Assembly (NCBI GenBank): GCA_035235625.1
Contig: CP141142.1
Location: forward strand, 45,983,644-46,047,643
From: Saururus chinensis
Lineage: Eukaryota > Streptophyta > Magnoliopsida > Piperales > Saururaceae
Length of the DNA stretch: 64,000 nt
Direction of reading: 5' to 3'
In this document: positions 25,860 through 36,440 of the stretch, in pieces
Numbering within the stretch: position 1 is the stretch's first letter
How the letters are laid out: each line of letters begins with the position of its first letter
Notes under the pieces: generated by a model
The model's database searches: none
Told to the model about the DNA's origin: nothing
Seen by the model: the letters and a program-made list of their open reading frames with translations, nothing else
Position numbers and translations under genes: made by a program

Positions 25860-26210
25860 TGCCAAGAGAATGGAATGGAAATCAAGAGATCACTTGTACC
25901 TTCTTCACGATTGGCACTGAGTTCTTTACTTGAGTGTATACATCACCTCGAGCGAGGATCGGCAAGTGAGCAAGTTGGATCTCACACCTGAAAAAACTCG
26001 TCCAAAGAACGCCAAACCAAGTGAGCACAGAGAGAACTTTAGAAAACCAGAGCCCTGGAATCGATCTACAGAGCACACGAAACAGCCTTGGTAATGAGGC
26101 GCTCGCTGGAGCCAGGCTTCGATGGGAGCTGGGGAAGACGACGGAACAAGAAGAAAGAAACGAGAGAACGAAAAGTCAAAAGTGGAGGTGGGACAGGTAC
26201 GGTCGCCAAA
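25860..26210 (-). other. Orphan GC-richer leader-like segment
   Basis: On the minus strand this patch is GC-richer than its surroundings and pyrimidine-rich (CTCTCGTTTCTTTCTTCTTG). It includes a good acceptor-like TTTTTTCAG before GTGTGAGATCC. A short open stretch reading EIQLAHLPILARGDVYTQVK follows and then stops. No continuation is found before the P450 at 24716. It may be the 5' piece of a broken or captured gene; the family is not recognised. Confidence 0.3.
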
Positions 26211-27645
26211 GTAAATTATTAAAATAAAATATTTTCTTACAAAATTAAGTATATATTTATTAAAAAATATTTTAGTGACGGTAACGTTTGAATGTGATGA
26301 ACCTATTTTATTATCTAAATATCATTAATTAGTAAGCTTAATTTTTTTAGACCCTAATAAATAACACATGTTGGAGTGATGAAGTTCATCACCAGTGAAA
26401 CTGACACTTGACGTCAGTGTAGCATTTTTGGTGGTGACAGGTTCCATATAGACCTAAGTTGTAGGAACAAGTTTCTCGGCCATTTCCCAAAAATAAATGT
26501 AAATATTTAAAAATAAAACATAAAAATATTGAAGGTTTTTTGCATTACAGAAATTAAATCCCCTTCCCAAGGTGTCATATAGGGTTAGGAAAATTCAACC
26601 CCATCTAAAATTGGTGCTTATCCCTCACCTGACCTGAAAATTTTACTTATTTTTATAGTAGGGTTAGGTTAGGATTTTCCTTACATAACTCTTCAACTTT
26701 TTTATTGAACGGTATGACCCGCAATGGAGAGATTAAAATGAAATTCTTTTAAAATATAATATTTTTTCTTATATTTTTATTTTATTTAATATTTAATTAA
26801 TTAATAATTTTGTGGGATTTTTATGATCTTAGACGTGTCTTATAATGTCACCATGCTCTCTCTTCAACTCTTACTTTCTTAAATAACATAAAAATTATTT
26901 ATTTATTTATTTATAATATTATAATGTGTCTAAATTTTTTTTATGTTTGACTTCTACAAAATTAACATATAAAATATTAAGTTAAAGAAAATTAATTAAA
27001 GAAACAAATTAGAGTTACCCGCATATCCTACCTAACCTAACCCGGTTAGAGTTTTTATTTTTAACCTATTTAATAAATAAGGTCAGGTCAACCCAACCCA
27101 ACCAGATTCCCCTTACAGACTTAACAGGCTAGATTCCAACTTGAGACCACTTATTGGAGAAGACATTATACATACATTATTTCCTCTTTCAAAAACCGAC
27201 ATCAAAATATCCATTATCTTTAATTAAGAGATGAACATATGCTTTCCATTGTGGTTCACCTTGTCAAATTACTTTGCAATTCTCAAATGTGGACTAATGT
27301 TTGGAAAAAGAAAACGAATGAGTAAAACAAAGAATATAACAAATTAATTGGAGGAATTGACCAAAGTATACTCCTATTTTGGTCAAATAACCGAAATGTG
27401 AGCAAGTTTCTACTTTTTACTAAAGCAGACTTGCTCACGTGGGAACTTATAAGCATGTGAAGAAATTTTACTTAACTACCCTCTTCTTCATTATATGACA
27501 AGCTGACGGAAAAAATATGCCAGATCGGTTACTCAGTCCAGGGAAAAGATGTATTCTTCTTCTTCTCCTCCAGTAAGACTTCATCTCAGAGTGATTTTTC
27601 TCCTGGGTAGGTTCTTCTTCCTCATATTTTTGTTTTTCCAGTTTG

Positions 27646-27789
27646 CTTCATCTTCTCTATTTTTTTTCTCCGGGTCTTCACATCTTCGAGCCGCTTCATC
27701 TTCTTTGTTTTTTTTCTCCGGGTCTTTACATCTTCGAGCCGCTTCATCTTCTCTGCTTCTTTTCTCCGAGTCTTCACATCTTTGAGCTC
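27646..27789. repeat. Three tandem copies of a 48-bp unit
   Basis: CTTCATCTTCTCT followed by a T-run and CTCCGGGTCTTCACATCTTC starts at 27646, 27694 and 27742. Because 48 is a multiple of three, the unit leaves an open frame that repeats a Ser/Phe/Leu-rich peptide. I regard that frame as repeat-driven, not a gene. Confidence 0.9.
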
Positions 27790-29104
27790 CGAAGACCTAA
27801 TAATTTATTTCCTTTCCACCAAGTAGATTGGTTTAGGTTATTTCAGATGATGAAAAATGTGTTATCCGATGAAAATGTTATTTTGGGTTAGTTATATCTG
27901 GGGCATTACGTAGTTTTTGCAAGTAAGATTTTTTGGATAACTGAAAAACTGGAAACTGAAAATTTGAACACTGGATCATTAAAATACTGAAAAAGTAGAA
28001 AACTGAATTACTAATATGATATGAGAAGAGTATGAAAAGGGACACAAAAGGTTTATTATGTGTTTGGGATGTCCATTGGGATGCAAGTAGTAGGAAATAT
28101 AATTTTGACAATCCAAAAACAAAACTAATTTAATCACCTTTCAAGTTTTTCATTTCAGTTTTTCAGGATTTACGTTTTCCAGTTGTCCAGTTTTTTAGTT
28201 TTTTAGTTTCCAGTTTTCCGGTTTTTCAGTTTGACAGTATGTCAATTTTCCAATTTTTCCTTTAACACATAGATTATTCTAGTCGATGCAAGTATATATA
28301 TAGTAGGGTTCCTCCCATTTTTCTTCTTATGGTTTGAAGCTAATTTAAGCTTTTTTAGGATTTTTGTTTATATGTTGTTTCCAAAATTATCTAGTTTTCA
28401 ATTATCTAGTTTTTTAGTTATTCAATTTTATAGATATCCAGTTTTATAGTTTTTCAGTTTTCCAGTTTTTTAGTTCTCTAGTTTTTTAGAAATGTTGCAT
28501 CTCTAGAAGATGAAACAAGAGCCATATGCAATCATACAAAATAGTCAATCTAATAACTGACCCTAATTCACAAAAACATCCACTGAGCCCAATGTGAGTA
28601 CCCCACTAACAACAAGCGAATATAAGATTCAATTCTCACATGGAATTGAATCTTATATTTACTTGTTGTTAGTATGGTACTCACATTGGGCTCAGTGGAT
28701 GTTTTTGTGAATTAGGGTCGGTGATTAGATTGATTTTTTTTTTGTGATAGCATATGACTCTTGTTTCATATCCTATAGATGTAACATTTCGAAAAAACTG
28801 AAAAACTAAAAAATTGAATATCTATAAAACTGAATAACTATAAAACTGAAAAATCGGATAATTGAAAACTAGATAATTTGGGAAACAACATATGAACAAA
28901 AACCCTAAAAAAACCTAAATTAGCTTCACAACATAGGAAGAAAAATGGGAGGAGCCTTATATATATATATGCCTGTATTGACTAGAATAATCTATGTGTT
29001 AAAGGAAAAATAGGAAAACTGACATACTGTCAAACTGGAAAATCGAAAAACTAGAAAACTAGAAAACGTAAATCCTGAAAAATTGAAATGAAAAACTTGA
29101 AAGG

Positions 29105-31723
29105 TGTCACGGCCGGGGTTTTCTAAATAACATTTTCAAAAAAAATGCAGCGGAAAATTCGAGTAATTTTTTTTTTCTTTCTTCAAGTCAAATCATGAAA
29201 ACCATCGACTAAAATAACCCCAATCCGTGACTGCCGTTTTTCAACATATTGATAATATCAAACCATGAATAATCATAATAGTCGATAGAATTCATTAAAT
29301 AAAGAGCAAGGTCTCATCCATGTGCAAAATCTAATAACTAATAGAGAATAACAAATAAAGTATGTAATGACAACTCTCGTGCCTTATTACAATCTACTGA
29401 AATAAAGCAAATCCTACTCTGAAGCAGTGAGTTCCCGCTCCACGAATCCAGCTACTCTGCTACTCCTCCTCTGAGGTACCTGCATCACGAAGATGCATGA
29501 GTATACCCACTTATACTCAATAGGATCAAACAAGTTTATAAAACCCAGTAAGGGGCTAAGCTTTGGTTTTTAATTATCATACATAAGCCACTGAATTTTT
29601 TTATTCTAATGATATCTAGCTCTGTTAAAATCAAGCCCTTAACCCATTCTCAAAGTATTAAAAGCCTCAATATCAGAGACTAAACCACCAAAGTAACACA
29701 AAACTGATGCAGAAGTTAATCTCTGCAACAACTCTTAATATCAGACTCCAACCTTGGAGTAGACTGCTTAACAGCAGCTTGACCCAATCCCTCAGGGCTC
29801 TCAATAGCCTGCCACGAGTCTGAAGGAATGGATCCCAACTGTGTTCATGGACACAGATTGGCAAGAAACACAAGCCTTCCATGATGCTCATGTAACTCCG
29901 CTTTTCGTACGCACTATATGGTCCTGGGAAGACCTGCGGGAGACCCGCGGTAAAGACCTTCTGGTCAATACCCAAACCGTCGTGGCGATGGAGAAGCGTA
30001 TCGCAATCTTCACCATTCTCCAACTGTGGGAAAAATAAGTCTTTACAGACTTTGTAGATAAAATTCCAAGGAACCTAAGACTCTAGGCTCAAGGTTCCAC
30101 ATAAAACAAGCACTGTCCAAAATAATTTATTTAGGTCACACGTTCGCTCAAATGAACGAATATGTTCTCACACCGTTCATTAACCCCTAATTACCCCTGA
30201 AGGTACATTAGTATATTTAAAATATTAATGAAGGTACTATTAGTCATTTAAACCCCTTAGGCCCCATTGCAAGGTTTTTAACTAATTATTTATTATTTTT
30301 CACCATTTTAAAAAAATATACAAGTAGATGTATTTAACAAAATAAATAAAATTAAGGTGTTTTGGCCTGAACCGGCCCAATTTCCTGTGAACCGGGCCGG
30401 TTCAGGGGTAAATAATGGATGGGTCGGCCGAACTGCTTCCTGACCCATCATCTTCCTCACCACGACCCTGCAGAAACCACAACCGGCAGACCAGAGCAGA
30501 GGAAGTCCGGCCAGCTTTCCTCCGCCGGACTTTCCGCCCTGGTCTTGCCGGAAAAGTTTCGCCTTGGCCCCCCAACCTTTTTGGGCGATTCCTACGGTGC
30601 CAAGCACCGCCCCTAACTCGCTGTCCCGCTCCCATCCTGTGTACAGGGAGGAGAAGACGCCCTGGTGCTCTTCCGGCAGCGCAAGGCTGCAAGAAAAACT
30701 TCGTTTTCACCCTCCTAGCAACACTTCAGAACCGAAAATAATTAATTTATGTATTAATCTCCTATCTCCACCGGCCGATCCATTCTGAGTGCACCAACAG
30801 TGAAACAGAGACGCTTCTGTTTCACTGGCCGGTGAAACAGAGGCTCTCCGACCGGCGAGTCTAAGTTCCGGGCGAACAGTTGCGAAGTCAGCAATGCTTT
30901 TCCCGTTAATCCTCCTCCTTGTCTCGCTAGGCTTGTCATACCTGTAGCCGTTACAGCAAACTTTGATACAAACGGCAGCAGAAATTTCTACAGAGGTTTC
31001 TCTCCTTCCTCTGCTGCCACGAACAAGCAAATCGACTCTGGAAGCCAAAGGCAATTCCAGCACTCACCTGGGCCTTGCTGTGACGGAGAAGGACTCCCCT
31101 TCATCAGCATCGGCCAGTGTATGGCCGAGCCATGCATATGCACCTTTTTTTATATATATAAACAACATCACATTATACTATTACCCACGAGCAAACCAAA
31201 AGTTCGAACTCAATAATCTCTTACAAGGAATGTAATACGATCATGTTCGTAGGAAGAAGTAACGATCATACAATTATATTAAGTAACTCCCATGTTTTGG
31301 AGATTATAAACAAGGATCCTACCTTTCCCGACGGTGTCTTCGTGCACGCTCCTCCTCCTCACCCCCTTTTCCGATGACGAACCTTCTTATCCGGCCACCA
31401 GAACCTCCAAGCCCTCAGCCTTAATGGTTTTCTCACAGCTTATGAAGAAGGAGATGGAGGCTAGGGTTCTTTTAAGGTGGGTTTAAATAAAAGAAGGAGG
31501 GGAGAAGCCTTGTTATATAAGGAGAAGGTAATGGTACGTAAAGCCACTTACCCCTATGCCAAGTCACCCCTAAGTGGTCCCCACTAGGTGACCCTACCCA
31601 ATTTAAGTTCTTAATAAATAAAAACCCTTACTATGCTAATTTTTCCTCAATTAATTCCAAAAAAAATATGGAAAAAATGCTGAAAAAGATCAGAAAATTA
31701 CCTTGAAAATCCTGAATGCTACA
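29105..31723. mobile_element. Solo-LTR-like insertion, 2619 bp, TSD AAAGG
   Basis: The insertion starts TGTCACGGCC and ends GAATGCTACA, with the TG...CA termini of LTRs. It is flanked on both sides by AAAGG (29100-29104 and 31724-31728). Removing it restores the palindrome arm: CTTGAAAGG joins TGATTAAATTAG, which matches AATCACCTTTCAAG in the left arm at about 28133. No internal gag/pol frame and no repeated LTR inside were seen, so a long solo LTR or non-coding LTR element is most likely. The centre (30360-30900) is GC-rich, and the open frames there have no retroviral motifs. Confidence 0.85.
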
Positions 31724-31925
31724 AAAGGTGATTAAATTAGTTTTGTTTTTGCATTGTCAAAATTATATTTTCTATCACTTTCATCCCAATGGACGTCTCA
31801 AACACACAACAAACCTTTTGTGTCCCTTTCCATACTCTTCTCATATCATATGAGTAATCCAATTTCTACTTTTTCAGTATTTCAATGATCCAGTGTTTCA
31901 ATTTCTATTTTCTATTACACAAATG

Positions 31926-32126
31926 AGCAATTTAGAGAAAACCATACTAACATAATGGGATGCAACCTAGACCTAGTATACATCCGAACTGGAAAACTAG
32001 CAACTGGATAATTAAAAGCTGGGAATTGAAAATTTGAAAATAGGAAACTGGAAAACGACAAACTAGGAAAATTTAGAGAAAACCATACTAACATAATAAG
32101 ATGAAACCTGGACCTAGTATACATCT
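31926..32126. repeat. Duplicated segment in the palindrome's right arm
   Basis: TTAGAGAAAACCATACTAAC, then ATAATGGGATGCAACC and GACCTAGTATACATC, occurs at about 31931 and again at about 32070 with few changes. This roughly 138-bp tandem duplication explains part of the excess length of the right arm. Confidence 0.8.
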
Positions 32127-33381
32127 AAATGGGAAAACTGGTAACTGCCAAACTGAAAGCTGAGAACTGGAAAACTGAAAATGAGCAATTGGAAAACAAC
32201 AAGCTGAGAAATTGTTAAATTGAAAACTAGAAAAGTCTACTGGAAACCTGAACAGAAACATGATAACCTCATGCAAAAATGTAATATTAACAAAAACTTG
32301 TCCTTGTACACCTTTCATATCCATAAAAAATACATTTTTCTTTAAACATGTATCATATTTAAAGAAGTTTTTGTCTTTTTCTTCTTTGTTGAAGGGACTT
32401 GTTTCTTTCCCAATGTACGTCCCAAATACACAACAAACTTTGTGTCTCCCTTTCCATGCTCTTCTCGTATCATATCAGCAATCCAGTTTTCTACTTTTCC
32501 AAATTTTCAGTTATCTCGTCTTCCAAATTTCCAGTTTCCCATTTTCAGTTTTCTAGTTACCCAGAAATTTTACTAGTAGAAACCTCGTAATGACCAGTAT
32601 ATATCTAACCCAAAATACCATTTTTCATATGGAAACACATTTCTCATCATCCTAAAGAACATGAATTAATCTTCTTCGTCGAAGGAATATATGGAGCTGG
32701 ACGTTGAGACGTGCCAGAGAAAAGTCGTAAAGAAGGAAACAACTGGGCAAACAAAAGTAGCTTTAAGAAGATGAACCAACCCAGGTAAGAAACCTTACTG
32801 GAGATAAAATCACCACAGGACGAAGTCGCACCAGAGAAGAAGACATTTTCCTGGACTGAGCGACTGTTGTAGATGATTTTTCACATTAGGTTGTCATATG
32901 ATGAAGGAGAGGGTAGTTTAGTTAAAAGCTTTTACACACTTACAAGTTCCCACGTGAGCAAGTCCACTTTAATAAATAGTAGAAATTTGCTCACATTTCG
33001 GTTATTTGACCAAAGTAAGAGTCTACTTTGGTCAATTCCTCTTATTAGTATCCATTTATACTTACCCTACACAGGCTATTGATAGGTTTACTTGCGTAGG
33101 GTTAGAAAAGCTAAATGCTCTCACTACTTTTTAAGAGCAAAAACAGAATTTTAGAAGTCTGAGGACAAAAGGCAGAAGCCAAAAGGAAATGGCAACCAGA
33201 TGGAAGAGTTACAAACTAATAAACAACTACTTATCTAATGAAAGGTCAGGGTGATAGCCTATATAAGCATGTCTCTAGGAGACCGGTGGGATGATGCTTC
33301 AGGAAGTGGCAAACTTGTATCCAAGATTAGTCTCCTCCACTCTATTCTTATGGCCTTTTTCTGCGAAGCAGATAGTTGATA

Positions 33382-33654
33382 TCACCGGGGAATTCTTGTA
33401 ATTACCCCGTAGCGACTCATTCGGATTGGTTCAGCGTGGATCAAAGCTTGGTAATGTTCATGTGACCTACATTCTGCTGTAAGAACCCTTCCTACAGTTT
33501 TACCCATTACGAGGGGTAAAATATGCAATCTATTTTCATGTCTGCAATTCGGATGAAACTCATTGATGGTAGGATCAACCAATAGAAGAGTGAACCCTTT
33601 CCCTGAAAAAGCTTCCCACCCGTCAGCGCTATATCTCTTCCTCTCTTGACTCAT
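33382..33654 (-). CDS. Unidentified open frame, possible gene fragment
   Basis: From the ATG at 33654 a 90-codon frame reads MSQERKRYSADGWEAFSGKG and ends TRIPR before a TGA. The same frame extends upstream about 18 codons without an ATG until a stop, so it may be the inside of an exon. Its composition is balanced and not repeat-like, unlike the surrounding frames. I recognise no domain, signal peptide or membrane segment. It may be an exon of a broken or captured gene, or chance. Confidence 0.25.
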   Translation of the reverse strand: MSQERKRYSADGWEAFSGKGFTLLLVDPTINEFHPNCRHENRLHILPLVMGKTVGRVLTAECRSHEHYQALIHAEPIRMSRYGVITRIPR

Positions 33655-34656
33655 GGCAACTACCTTACCCTCATCCTGTGTCACCACCCTCACGGGCTCT
33701 CTGAACAACTCTCTTCATCCTTCTATTTCACAAATTTAGTCCCTCATTTCCACTAAGTTTGACCATGATAATTACCTTAACGAATTGTGGAGACTCGAAA
33801 TGTCACAATAGCATTTAATGTTAATTAAAGGCTTTCTACTTTAATTACATTAACGAATTGTGGAGACCCGAAAAGCTGGGTAACTTATGGACAGGTTGGA
33901 AAGCCAATGCATTAACCACAAAAAACATCTCAAATACGCTACATTGGGTACGCCACAAGAATCGCAGACTTTCCTATAAAAGATGCAACACAGATTAACA
34001 CATGGAAGACATGCTTGCATCAAAAGCACAACAATCATTGCTAAGGCTAGACAGATCCACCTCCCTAATGGCAAGCACTCAATAACCAGTTTGTTGCAGA
34101 GGACCTGAAATTTATCCTGACAAGCAAACTCCATAGGACCGGCCAACCGCCAATTTGATAGTAGTGCTCGATGCATCGAGGACAAACACCAAGGACGGCC
34201 AAACACTAACATGTACTAGATCCTCAAACGCTCATGGGGAGAATAACCACTGCCAACATCGACATACAATGCATGCCACTGTGAATGCAAAAGCGCACAC
34301 CCACCACAACAAAGAACTGTCGTATCCAAAGAACAGGCATATAACACACCTATAGAAATGCGAAGGAAAAACATATAATTAAACATAAATAGGTCAAAGG
34401 GAGAGCAGAACTGTTGGCAGTGGGGGAGGGCAGGAAGCATTGGATGCACAGTTAGAGCTGGTGGTGCCAAAGGCGGTGATAGAGGTGGTGGCATCACCAT
34501 TTACGGAAGTACTTAAAATTTGGTCATTTTAAGAAAACGAAGCATAATTGATACGATAAGAGGCTCAGTATCAATTCTCCATTGGCATTACATAAACCAT
34601 CTAAAATCTGGTTCCTCAAAAGTTTACCAGGCTCCCTTTTTTCCTTAAATTAAAGG

Positions 34657-35580
34657 GAAAATTATTAAAATAATATTAAAAAAATAATTATTAAAATCAT
34701 AAAAAGAGGAAAATATTTATCAAAGTGTTGTCGGTTTTGGTTGGCCACGTAGGTGATAGCCAAGGCGCTTGCATATAATTTTTTTCTTTCAATTTTGTCT
34801 TTAAAAGGACGAAATCAATTTTAAGTTAATTTTATGTTTCCGAATGACGAAATCACAATTCTCACTATCACAACTTTTAAGTGGATTTTGTCCTTGCGAA
34901 GGCTAAAATCAACTTAAAATAAATTTAATCTTTTAGAAGGATAAAATCCTTTTTATAATAATTCCGTCCATACGAAGGACGAAATCACAACACTTCTAAA
35001 GGACAAAATTAAGAATAAGTAATAGAATTTTGAAGGCTAAAGTAAAAAATTTACCCAAAAAGTGCAGTGGATTTGTGTGAAATAGTGATGGATCTAAGTA
35101 GATTTGGGCAAAATTACAATTTGGGTGAAATAAATACGGTCAACAGTTTTGAGCGAAGAGGGCAGTGTATCTGGGCAAAGTCAAGCTGCGGATGGTGAAT
35201 CTAGTCAAAACTTTGGACGACGGAGTACAATGCACACAACACTAGAAGCGGAGAAGGCGATATGGGAGACAAAGAACGGCCAAAGGGGATTGACGAGTAA
35301 GTAGGTCGCAAATTTCGTCTGTTTGAAGGATGAAATCCACTTAAAACCTACATCTTTCAGTTGAGTTTGAAGAAGTACTAAGGTTTCATCCTTCGTAAGG
35401 ACGAAATCAACTTAAAACTAATTTTATCTTTTTAAATAATGAAATAAAAAAATATCACACAAGTATTAACGCTTAGCTAGCACCAACATGACCAAAACTG
35501 ACACTACTTTAGAAAATAATTTTCTCTCTGCAATTTTAGTAATTATTTTTTTAATAATTTTTTCTGATTTAAATTTTAGA
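34657..35580. mobile_element. Non-autonomous element with about 130-bp inverted ends
   Basis: About 34657-34795 is matched in inverted orientation by 35443-35580; the shared core includes GTCGGTTTTGG/CCAAAACTGAC and an outer ATTATTAAAAAAATAATTA. The interior repeats AGGACGAAAT / ATTTCGTCCT motifs in both orientations (34808, 34893, 34980, 35398). Long inverted ends and no coding capacity suggest a Mutator-like or fold-back MITE. No target duplication was established. Confidence 0.6.
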
Positions 35581-35984
35581 GAACACTGCATTTTAAGAGA
35601 CCTAGCTTTCTAACCCGTCCATAAGTTAGCCAGCTTTTCGTAACTGATTTCACCAGCTAATTAGAAGTAGGATTGTAGGTAATCATTTTCCAAAGAAAAA
35701 GCGACTAGTTTTGAACCCCAAAATCTTTTCTTTGGCAGTAACCCAATCCTTATGTAGACATACATACCTTTCAAATTAATGCAAATTCACGGATGCAGTA
35801 AACAATATTTGTCAAACATAATTAGTACCCAAGAAATAGTATAGCACCACTGCTCGTGGAGGTATTTCCCCGAGAGTTGGCCGGATGCATAACACTGTAG
35901 CAGGGTACCTGGCAGCTTGTAACGATTTAATGTACAAGAGTTCCAAAGCAATGGCTCTTGCAATGGACCTTACAAACTGAAGTA

Positions 35985-36156
35985 CACTAAATTGGATGAG
36001 GAATCTGTCACCCCCTCTTTTAGCTAGCCCACCCCCTTAACAGATTTGGTGGACGTTTGTGTATATTGAGATGGTGGATATCTACCACCAACTGTATAGA
36101 AGTAAGGTGGGCCGGATAAAGCAGGGGGTGGCAGATTCCCCATCCAAAATTTAGTG
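35985..36156. mobile_element. Small CACTA-ended MITE
   Basis: CACTAAATTGGATGAGGAAT at the left is matched by TTCCCCATCCAAAATTTAGT at the right, so the inverted ends extend about 35 bp and include CACCCCCT/AGGGGGTG. The element is about 172 bp and begins and ends with CACTA/TAGTG. The 3-bp flanks (GTA, CTG) do not match. It sits about 285 bp beyond the PIG-O stop codon. Confidence 0.65.
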
Positions 36157-36440
36157 CTGTTACAAAAGTTTCCTGTTCAAATAGCCTGTTTCTCATTTCG
36201 TACTAAAGCGCACACATTTGGCTTCTTTCATGTCAACTTTTCTTCTTCTTCTTACAGGATAAGTTAGAAAAATATGTACATAATAATTGGAGCATACAAT
36301 GTTCTTTATCGAAATAATCAGCTTCATTATCAAGTAAAAAAGAGTGTACAACTGCAATTACAAAGCGGACTCCAGCAAAACAAAAAAGAATTTGGTGCTG
36401 TTTTAGGACGAGAAAAAAAATTGCATCCTGTACCATCTTA

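Larger units (their letters stand above)
24768..27350. other. Spacer upstream of the second CYP82 gene
   Basis: No complete gene is visible. A short direct repeat (GTGCAACTTCA followed by CTCATTTTTGT) occurs twice at 24864-24919. The stretch also holds a Stowaway-like MITE, a tRNA-like SINE scrap, a GC-rich leader-like patch, and an inverted pair of GGGTTAGGTTAGG-bearing segments (about 26625-26690 and 27017-27085) that may bound a small element. Confidence 0.45.
27351..33041. mobile_element. Giant palindromic fold-back element with nested LTR
   Basis: GAGGAATTGACCAAAGTA at the left end is matched by TACTTTGGTCAATTCCTC at the right end, and inverted homology continues inward to a centre at about 28636-28642 (AAGATTCAATTC / GAATTGAATCTT). 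The left arm is about 1.29 kb. The right arm is split by a 2.6-kb LTR insertion (29105-31723) and lengthened by a local duplication. The arms are full of degenerate CAGTTTTCCAGTTTTTTAG-type units. No transposase frame is seen, and no matching target duplication was found (AATTAATTG versus TTATTAGTA). It is probably a non-autonomous fold-back transposon; transcription through the centre would give a long hairpin RNA. Confidence 0.8.
33042..36440. other. Spacer with small inverted-repeat elements
   Basis: Between the palindrome and the PIG-O 3' end there is one unidentified open frame (33382-33654, minus), a roughly 0.9-kb inverted-repeat element and a roughly 170-bp CACTA-ended MITE, all listed separately. 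The short open frames around 33850-34500 have no recognisable features. Confidence 0.5.

Noticed and set aside
26660-27050. GGGTTAGGTTAGG / CCTAACCTAACCC stretches resembling telomere repeats
   Set aside because: The plant telomere unit is TTTAGGG in long arrays; here there are only one or two diverged units in inverted pairs.
27549-27785. Ser/Phe-rich small protein
   Set aside because: Produced entirely by three 48-bp tandem units; the period preserves the frame without selection.
30402-30741. Overlapping long frames on both strands in the solo LTR
   Set aside because: GC-rich LTR sequence gives open frames in several phases; none has retroelement or cellular domain motifs.
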